Part shown: piece after piece, positions 57,060 to 64,000 of the stretch
How the letters are laid out: each line of letters begins with the position of its first letter
Numbering within the stretch: the stretch's first letter is position 1
NCBI RefSeq assembly: GCF_024323335.1
Contig: NC_066581.1
Span: forward strand, 298,924,536-298,988,535
Direction: 5' to 3'
Source: Lathyrus oleraceus
Lineage: Eukaryota; Streptophyta; Magnoliopsida; Fabales; Fabaceae
Length of the DNA: 64,000 nt
Program-made: the position numbers and the translations under genes
The notes under the pieces: generated by a model
What the model was told of the DNA's origin: nothing
What the model saw: only the letters and a program-made list of their open reading frames with translations
Database searches by the model: none

Positions 57060-57640
57060 ATCGAACCTAGTGGTGGTGTCAGGCGAATTGGCTACTTCAC
57101 ATACTTTTTCAATGGTATCGCCAATTGAATTGACGGCTGCATATGATGTTATCAGTCTAATTGGCGCAAGTGTATACGTTTTCAAAGGTGGCGCCAATTC
57201 ATCAAGCGCCAATGTGTATTGTGTTTCTTATAGTATAAATAGAGGTGCATTCTACCATTTACTTTACACATCATTTCATATTCTGTTTTTATTTTCTTCA
57301 ATAGCTCTATCATGGTTGACAAAAGATATCAACATGTATGGTATTCGACAACAAAACCTCTGATAAAAATATTTTTTTTAACATCCTAAGTTTCGAGCAT
57401 CTTGAAAGGAGTTTGGAAAGTTGGTTATACAGAGAGATTAATGATGTGGAAAGAATTAAAAGTATCGAGATGCTTGTTTTGTACATCTTAATTGTAGATA
57501 ACAATAATGTTATGCAACGTATGTGGGTTCGAGTTAAAGATGACAATGATATTAGAGATATGATGTTTGTAACATATGACATTATTTTTATTGTTGTAAT
57601 CTCTTAGACATATTGTGGTGTTAAGTCTTTTTTATTTGTT
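57060..57640 (+). other. Unidentified ORF-containing segment, probably transposon-derived
   Basis: Two modest open frames are present (57070-57363 and 57338-57607). The first contains repeated GGCGCCAATT-type words. Neither has a domain I can name. It adjoins, in opposite orientation, the MULE transposase relic, so it may be the other end of the same element. Confidence 0.3.
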
Positions 57641-57655
57641 GTTTGTGTTGGTGTT

Positions 57656-57754
57656 TTATGCGTATTTATGTTGGTATGATATGTCGTGTGTTGTTCGTGT
57701 GTGGAAACTGTTTGTTTTAGGGGTGTTTATGTTATTTTTGTTGTAACCAAAAAT

Positions 57755-57790
<36 letters not shown>

Positions 57791-58640
57791 AAAAAAATAA
57801 ATGATCATGTAGAACTTGCTCCAACATTTGGGACAATTTGTTTGATCGTGTCTGGGATGACAACATATATCATATAATCTTACTATTTTATTAGTCGTAT
57901 CCATTTTTGTTATAATACGCATGATGTTAGGGTGACCCTTTTTCTTCCGTTGCATATATTCATTGCGCAAAATTATGTCCCCTTGATATGTAGGTCAATA
58001 ATCCTCCATTGCTTCCATCGGGAAACTATTGTTGTACACTTTGAATATATTTATGATTTTGTAAACATCAGATAGATGCTTGGAAGCGTCCTGACGATCA
58101 TATAAACATGTCGCAATGACGTGGGAGCAAAACATATTAAAAACTTGAAACTTACCACAGTCGCACCAACCTCTATTTAGTTGGACCTGATAGTGTTTAT
58201 TCGGTCTCCCCTCATTGTGGTTCATTGTTTCCTTTACACTGAAAATGTGTCTATGACTGTCAAAGATTGTAACGACATGTGTTCTAGATGTGATAGTTTT
58301 CCTCCTTCATCACTTTTATGCAATTTTCACTAAATAATTGCCCCGACCGTAACACCGAACTCCACTTTTTTGTCTCTGGTTGCGAAAAGTGATCCTAACC
58401 TAAAATAGGTTGCTCTCGTCAACATGGTTATTGGTAGGTTTCTAACGCCTTTGAAGATGTTGTTCATGGATTTAATAGGGTTTGTTGTCATGTGGTCCCA
58501 TCAACGTCCTTCATCAAATTCCCTTGTCCACTTCTCCAATGGAATGTAATCCACCACCTTAATGCATCTGTATTTGGCAATCTAATTTCCTCGCGGTAGT
58601 TTTGAAATGATGGTTGAGTTAAAGCATATCATGCGTTCAC
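57656..58640 (-). pseudogene. MULE (MuDR-type) transposase C-terminal relic
   Basis: Read downward: MTTNPIKSMNNIFKGVRNLPI and ATYFRLGSLFATR (58500-58370, frameshifted), then NHNEGRPNKHYQVQ and the SWIM zinc finger CDCGKFQVFNMFCSHVIATC (58160-58100, C-C-C-H spacing intact), HLSDVYKI, and finally a CCHC-like CCHPRHDQTNCPKCW near 57820. This order (SWIM, then a C-terminal knuckle) is typical of plant MuDR-like transposases. Stops occur between the blocks; the catalytic DDE part is absent or unrecognisable. A 27-bp TA run at 57760-57786 lies inside. Confidence 0.75.
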
Positions 58641-58747
58641 AACTTTTTTCTGAAGGTTCTTGTCTTTGATTTCTCACATGAATTTTTGTGCAATAGAAGA
58701 TCTACAAGTCAAGGAGAAAAGTTGATTTTGGAAGTACTAGTCCAACA

Positions 58748-59639
58748 TGTTGAACTCGATGTTCCAGCATGTGTTGTACAACATCTGGCCTTGACTACAG
58801 GCCAAGTTGGACGTTGTTTGTTGCATTTTTATGATTGATTTTCAATCAAATTTGATACAATTATTTTAGAGATATTTTATTGATTTGTTTGACATATGGA
58901 GATGTTAATATCCAATTTAAAATTGAATTTGAAATAGAATAAATAATATCTTTTGATTAAAGAAATTTGAGGAGAAAATCATATCCAACTTATTCAACTA
59001 TTTTCTGGATGAATTAAATGTAGATCCACAAGGAGAAAAATCCCAAAAGACATTGCTATATAAGGAAACTCAATTCTCATTGTTTGTTAAGAGTCTTGGT
59101 ACGCAAGAACTAGGTTCTTTGTGCTAGGGTTTGAGTCTTTTATTTCTTATGTTCCAAGCTAATTAAATAACATGATTAACGTGTAATCTACTGTTGTACA
59201 ACTTTATGTTTCAGTAACTTTGCATAGAAAGTTTGTCTTAGTTGAGTTGTAATATTAAACATCGGTTATTTGAATTGTAAACACCAATCACGAGTTGTGT
59301 GATTAAAAAGAAAGTGAGTAGGTTCTCATATTTAGGGGGAGTTCTTAAATAGAAAGTCACTAGGATTAGGAAGAGGCTTTGAACAATATAAGGTTTGTTT
59401 GTTCTTGTAAGACTAAGTGTACTAATTCAAAGTAATGAATTTTATTTATTGGGTAGAGTGCCCCCTAGATGTAAGATGTAGTTGTGGTTTCATCGAACTG
59501 GGTTAGTAATCTCTTGTGTTCTTTAACTGCCTTATGTATTGTTTTATTGATATCTTTGTACCGTCATTTTGGTTTAAGAAGTTGGAAAATTTGTCTCAAC
59601 ATCTAGTATAACATTTGTCCCCTGAGGAACAAAATTTCA
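58748..59639 (+). repeat. 5' LTR of a Ty1/copia (Maximus/SIRE-like) element
   Basis: Starts TGTTGAACTCGATG and ends AAAATTTCA, two bases before the primer site TGGCATCAGAGC (59642-59653, iMet type). TATATAAGGA at 59060 is a plausible TATA box. Length is about 0.89 kb; the left limit is less certain than the right. The partner LTR is absent. Confidence 0.65.
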
Positions 59640-59641
59640 AT

Positions 59642-59653
59642 TGGCATCAGAGC
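59642..59653 (+). other. Primer binding site of the Maximus/SIRE-like copia fragment
   Basis: TGGCATCAGAGC differs from the usual TGGTATCAGAGC iMet complement by one base. Confidence 0.75.
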
Positions 59654-59719
59654 AGACACCCTGTTCTGTTTGGGTGAGCTCTAGGGAGATACTTTCTATT
59701 CTAATAGATAATACAAAGG

Positions 59720-61075
59720 ATGGAGGGTCATTAACATACCATATGTTTTAGATGGAATAAATTATGACTATTGGAAGGATAAAATGGTTGGATTTCTCAA
59801 GTCCATAGACAAAAAACTTGGAAGCCAGTAATTAAAGGGTGGATATATTATGTGATTACTTATCAAGATGCTACAACAAGTTTGAAGCCTGGAGCTGGAT
59901 GCACTGATTAGAAGATGACGAAGCTCTTGGAAACTCCAAGGCTTTGAGTTTTATTTTCAATGGTGTTGATAAGAACATGTTTAGATTTATCAACACATGT
60001 ACTGAAGCCAAAGATGCTTGGGAGATTCTCAAAACTGCCCATGAAGGCGCATCCAAGGTGAAGATATCAAGGTTGCAGCTCCTCATTACAAAGTTGAAGA
60101 ATCTAAAAATGGATGAAGATGAATCTACCTCTGATTTCAACATCAGACTTAAAGACATTACCAACAATTCATTTGCATTGGGAGAGAAGATATCAGAAGA
60201 GAAGCTGGTCAGGAAAATCCTCAGATCTTGGTCTAAGAAGTTTGACATGAAAGTAATAGCTATTGAAAAAGCTCAAGATTTAATCACTTTGAAGGTTGAT
60301 TAACTCATTGGCTCTCTTCTAAACTTTGAATTAGAAATAAATGGAAGATCAAAAAAGAAGAATAAAATATAGCTTTTGTGTTCAGCATTGTAGAGGATGA
60401 AAATCAAGGTGGAAAAAGTTTTTCAGAGGCTATAGATCTTGTTGGGAGAAAGCTTAACAACTATTTGAAGAAACATAACAAAAGACGAAGGACAAATGTC
60501 CCAAATAAGGTGTTAGACATCAGTCCCTCAAACATAGGCAAAGAACTTCAATGACATGAATGTGAAGGGTTTGGTCACGTTAAAGTTGAATGTCCTACTT
60601 TTCTTAAGAAACAAGAAAGGGATTATCAATCACTTGGACTGATTCTGATGATGAAAGTGAATGATAAATAACTAATAAAGTTATGGCTTTTATTGGGAAA
60701 TATGACTCTTGTAGTGAGTTTAGTGATGAAGAGATGTCAGAAGAAGAACTTGCTGAAACATATAGAGAGTTTCTCACTGAATGGAAGGAATATTTCTTGA
60801 GATAAGTGAAACAAAAGAATACCATAAGTGTTATACTCCTTGAAAAATATAAGCTTGGTTCAACCATTGTAGGTCTAGAAGAGGAAGTCATATTGTTAAA
60901 GTCCAAACTTGACAGTATGACAAAATATGTTCGTGTGTTGAACAATGGTTCTGATATGTTAGATGAAATCTTGGAGATTTGGGAGAAGAAGGCTATTGGG
61001 TTTGACTATAGTTCCATGAACAATAAGTTAAAATTCCCCACTAATAAGTTGGTTGCTCTTGTAAATAAAACTTAG
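59720..61075 (+). pseudogene. Copia gag relic (Maximus/SIRE-like)
   Basis: ATG at 59720 is followed by YDYWKDKMVGFLKSI, with stops. Then 59944-60303 is open and reads FNGVDKNMFRFINTCTEAKDAWEILKTAHEG... and EKLVRKILRSWSKKFDMKVIAIE (UBN2-type gag domain). A knuckle-like ECEGFGHVKVECP is near 60560. A coiled-coil-like segment follows (GLEEEVILLKSKLDSMTK, 60870). The element ends abruptly before protease, where sequence of a Tat LTR on the other strand begins near 61130. Confidence 0.75.
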
Positions 61076-61129
61076 TTTCTAATGAAAGACCACGTGTCCT
61101 AGCATCCGGCTCAACATGTGTCTCCTCAC

Positions 61130-62165
61130 AGTGTCTCACCGTGAAAAATACCTGAGCACATCACATGCTCGAAATAGAACAGAGTCACCACCAAAATTTA
61201 TTTATTCCAAAGGAAAGGGAAAATATCAATAAAACCTAAGGGGAAGAGAAAGAGGGCAAGGAAGTCGGTTATGCAAGGGGAAGGTATTATCATCCATTAC
61301 ATACGTTGTACTCAACGGGAACCATTTTGACTGTTCTTTATGCATATGGGTGTTATTATCTCAAGGTTACTTGCAATCAATTTTAATTAAGGGAAAAATA
61401 AGTCTATTAATGAATGTGCTCATCTAGGATTCAAACCCTTGTGCCTACGTATTCTCATAGTGCAATGAGAAAATTAGATCTCCGTAGTTCATGGGATTAC
61501 ATGTCTATTATTTTGGAGCATTGTGTGTAGAAAACTCATGATATTGTGGGTGTGTAACTACCTCATAACTTATGAATTATGCTCTGGTTAGTTGTGTTTC
61601 TACTGCTGTTACTATATGCTCTGATGAATTTTCTACTACTATTGTTGTTGTCTAAGTATGTCTTTAATACTTAGCTGTTTTGTCCATTTGATTGGAATGG
61701 GTTATGACCGCCTCGTGCCTCTGTAGATGAGGGACAACCATCTGGTATTTTTGGTTTCCGACCTCTTACGAGGGATAAGATATGGTTGATCCTCAGATAT
61801 GACACTCCTCTTTTGAAGTTTGAACGCCTGGTCAACTGACTGATGACTACCCTGCCCCGGTTTAAGATTGAGGGTTTTATATTCAGAAAGAAACTCCTAC
61901 TTCTTGGCTCAAAGGGGTTGACTAGGGATTATCTTCCTTATATCTTCGGTGTTTGGGATTTGAAACAATGCCTTACATCATCAACAAGGTTTTATTCAAA
62001 AGCATACGAGCAGTGATTCGTTTCGTGTTTTTAATTTCATCCTCCTCCTTCAAAAGTTAGATATTGACAAAATAAAGTATGAGTGGCCACGAATGCATTT
62101 ATTCAAAACATGCATATTCATTTCAATGTCTTTATTATTCAAAAACAAACGAGTTTATTACAAAT
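61130..62165 (-). mobile_element. Tat/Ogre LTR-like segment, minus strand
   Basis: On the minus strand its end reads CCTTTGGAATAAATAAATTTTGGTGGTGACTCTG (61163-61215, split here by spacing) with GGGAAGGTATTATCATCC upstream, the conserved 3' end of Ogre LTRs. A hairpin-1 module is at 61445-61486. It directly follows the gag start region at 62171, so the middle of the element is deleted. Confidence 0.6.
61426..61486 (-). promoter_or_regulatory. Divergent two-hairpin module M8
   Basis: Outer stem CTACG with CGTAG (plus 61445-61449 and 61482-61486). Inner stem ATTCTCAT with ATGAGAAA around a loop of about 6 bases. Hairpin 2 is reduced to AGGAT with ACCCT (61426-61430, 61435-61439; one wobble) around a 4-base loop. 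It is the same architecture in a third LTR context. Confidence 0.5.
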
Positions 62166-62170
62166 GAATG

Positions 62171-62955
62171 TTACAAATGCCAATCAAGAAAATCACTCAT
62201 GAACATGATAGAACCAATGTCTGAATTATATTGATAATGCTTCAAGAAGGCTTCAGTAAGTTCCCTCCAGGTTCGTATATGCGTGCACTCAAGCTGCATA
62301 TACCATTCCAGAGAGGCTCCACTAAGGTTGTCCTGGAAAAAGTGCATTAAGAGTTTTTCATCATTAGAATGAGCAACCATCTTTCTGCAAAAATCTCGAA
62401 TTTGGGTCTTTGGGCAGTTGGCCCCTTGATACTTTTCAAAGCTCAGAACTTTGAACTTAGGAGGAATTTTCACGCTTGGCACTAAGCATATGTCAGCAAC
62501 ATCTAATCCAAAGGTATCGGGACCTTCCATCATCTTGAATCGCTCCTCCATCATACAGAATCTCCTTTCGAGGTCAGCAGAAGAAGAACCAAAAGCGTCA
62601 TAAACCGAATCAACCCTTATGGTGAAGAAAGCATCCTGATGATCATCAATCCCAGGTTGAACTCTCCCATTGATAGGGATATTGAATGGCTGAGCATCAT
62701 TTTGATATCCTGGACCTCTCTCGGGAGGTGGTTGAGCTACAACAGATGTGCCATCTCCTCCTAGTGGATTTACTGGTATCGTCACAACAACAGGGTTCGC
62801 AGTGGCGACTCTCAGATTAGCTTGACGCATTTCCTCTTGTCCCCTAGCCTAAGCTTGTAGGGCTTCAACAAGCTGACCCATCTGAGCCTTCACAATGGTC
62901 ATATCTTCCCTCATAACAGCTTAATTTTGTTCCAACTGATCCATGAGCAATCTTT
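62171..62955 (-). pseudogene. Tat/Ogre gag, N-terminal half with capsid region
   Basis: Start MDQLEQN near 62945, interrupted by stops at about 62922 and 62850. It is then open from 62830: MEERFKMMEGPDTFGLDVADI, CLVPSVKIPPKFKVLSFEKYQ, CPKTQIRDFCRKMVAHS, KLLMHFFQDNLSGASLEWYM and IRTWRELTEAFLKHYQYN, the conserved Retrotrans_gag capsid block. It breaks off after about 205 residues at the LTR-like segment and lacks the linker and zinc finger. It complements the plus-strand copies, which lack exactly this block. Confidence 0.8.
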
Positions 62956-63296
62956 GGTTTCCTCGAGTGTTGTGGGAATGTCAGGAAGTCAGCTTGATCG
63001 TGGATGATTCTGGATAGAAGGGCCAAATGGTAAGTTTTCTGGCTTTTGTATGATGATATGCAGAATGATGCATGAATATTATATTTGAAGATTTTTTTTA
63101 TGATGCATGAATGCGTGGATAGATGATACACAAGAATGGTTCTCACGAGTCGAACACACAAGATGGCATAAGTATCACAAGCTCGAGATACAAATGAAGG
63201 ATAACACTAATTGCTTTCTATAATAGGGGTCTCACTGGTCGGAGTCTAGGGTTATATATAGGGACCCCAGAGTCATCGATTCATTTGGTTGTTTGG

Positions 63297-63790
63297 CGCT
63301 TACGGCAAAAGCTTGTCGATCGTCAACTCCCTCAAATGAATCTCTTCAGGGTGAGATCTTCGTATCGACCCTCGTGAGAAAAGCTTCTCGGGGACCCGCA
63401 CTACGCGACCATCGACATCGGGTCCTAGACAAGGGTCTCAAAGTCATGGACCTCCTTGACTATTTTCCGCTTACGGAAAAAGCTTGTCGGTCCACAACTC
63501 CACCAAGAAAATCTACTTTGAGTGAGATCTTCGTACCGACCCACGCGAGAAAAGCTTCTCGGGGACCCGCACTACGCGACCATCAATCTTAATTGGCCTA
63601 AGGTTCAATGTTCTATAAAGGTCCTTAGAGTCATTGATCCTAATGAAGCTATTGATCGCTTACGCCAAAAGCTTGACGATCGCCAACGTCTCCAAAAGAG
63701 TCTACTCTAAGCGAGGATCTCGCATCGACCCTTACGAGAAAAGCTTCTCGGTGGCCCATACTACTCAACCTCTCCTATCTCAAATTTACA
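63297..63790 (-). repeat. Three tandem repeats (171 and 189 bp) in the gag leader
   Basis: CGCTTACGSMAAAAGCTTG starts at 63297, 63468 and 63657. Each unit also holds GAGATCTTCG and [CT]GAGAAAAGCTTCTCGG, the latter able to form a 6-bp stem CGAGAA/TTCTCG. The array lies between the primer site at the window end and gag, in the RNA leader of this minus-strand element. Confidence 0.8.
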
Positions 63791-63984
63791 CTCTAGACTC
63801 GGGTAGAGAGTCTTTCCCACAAGGCTACTTGCAATCAAGGTGTCATCCATTCGGTATCATAGGATCATGGAACCACATAATAGATTACAAAGTTTAAAGC
63901 AAAAGACAATAAATAAGGCAAACAACCAAATGGATAAACATCCACACATGCGAGGAAGCAACCTAGATTACGCTTGACTTGCTT

Positions 63985-64000
63985 AGGGAGGTGTCCCCAG
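63985..64000 (-). other. Start of the internal region, primer site running off the window
   Basis: On the minus strand the window begins CTGGGGACACCTCCCTAAGC, which matches the text at and after the PBS of the plus-strand array (CTGGGGACC...CCCTAAGC). The tRNA-Arg site and the 5' LTR should therefore lie just beyond 64000. Confidence 0.7.

Overview
The window is plant nuclear DNA, almost certainly from a legume and probably from tribe Fabeae (pea, vetch, lentil, Lathyrus). This is inferred from very long Tat/Ogre-type Ty3/gypsy elements with tRNA-Arg primer sites, a pol intron and a repeat-rich 3' UTR. Apart from one ordinary nuclear gene, a 4-hydroxy-tetrahydrodipicolinate synthase (DHDPS) gene on the minus strand at 48175-50457, nearly everything recognisable is a transposable element or a fragment of one.

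Layout. (1) 1-26917 is a tandem array of one Tat/Ogre derivative, read on the plus strand as partial internal region / LTR1 (5218-12314) / internal region (12315-19876) / LTR2 (19877-22123, internally deleted) / internal region (22124-25665, truncated) / LTR3 fragment (25666-26917). The internal regions keep a primer binding site, a damaged gag, the Ogre-type intron and the tail of integrase, but have lost protease, reverse transcriptase, RNase H and most of integrase. LTR1 carries fragments of three host genes upstream of its TATA box. (2) 26918-38340 is part of a related Tat LTR, split by a nearly intact Ty1/copia element (28642-37129, minus strand, 5-bp target duplication CTTTG). (3) 38341-40880 is the 3' half of another copia element, into which the Tat LTR appears to have inserted. 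(4) 42067-46250 is a decayed plant-mobile-domain (PMD) gene split by a small Ty3/gypsy element (42630-45759) that has itself lost RT to integrase. (5) 48175-50457 is the DHDPS gene with three exons and a Stowaway-like MITE in intron 2. (6) 51555-58700 is AT-rich DNA with a gypsy RT relic, a Mutator-like inverted-repeat element, a small MITE, TA microsatellites and a MULE transposase relic. (7) 58748-61075 is a 5' copia fragment (LTR, PBS, gag). (8) About 61130-64000 is another Tat/Ogre element on the minus strand, with its PBS running off the window end.

The most interesting structure is not a gene. The Tat LTRs carry repeated two-hairpin modules just upstream of the primer binding site. Seven modules from two LTR families have different stem sequences, yet all pair with the same geometry, and the loops are conserved. 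An eighth, divergent copy lies in the minus-strand element. This is a covariation pattern expected of a functional RNA in the genomic-RNA leader. A second candidate is an array of palindromic ATCGAT-centred 14-mers in the copia LTR and 3' UTR, spaced at multiples of about 10.5 bp. Family assignments rest on motif recognition by eye; no database search was possible.
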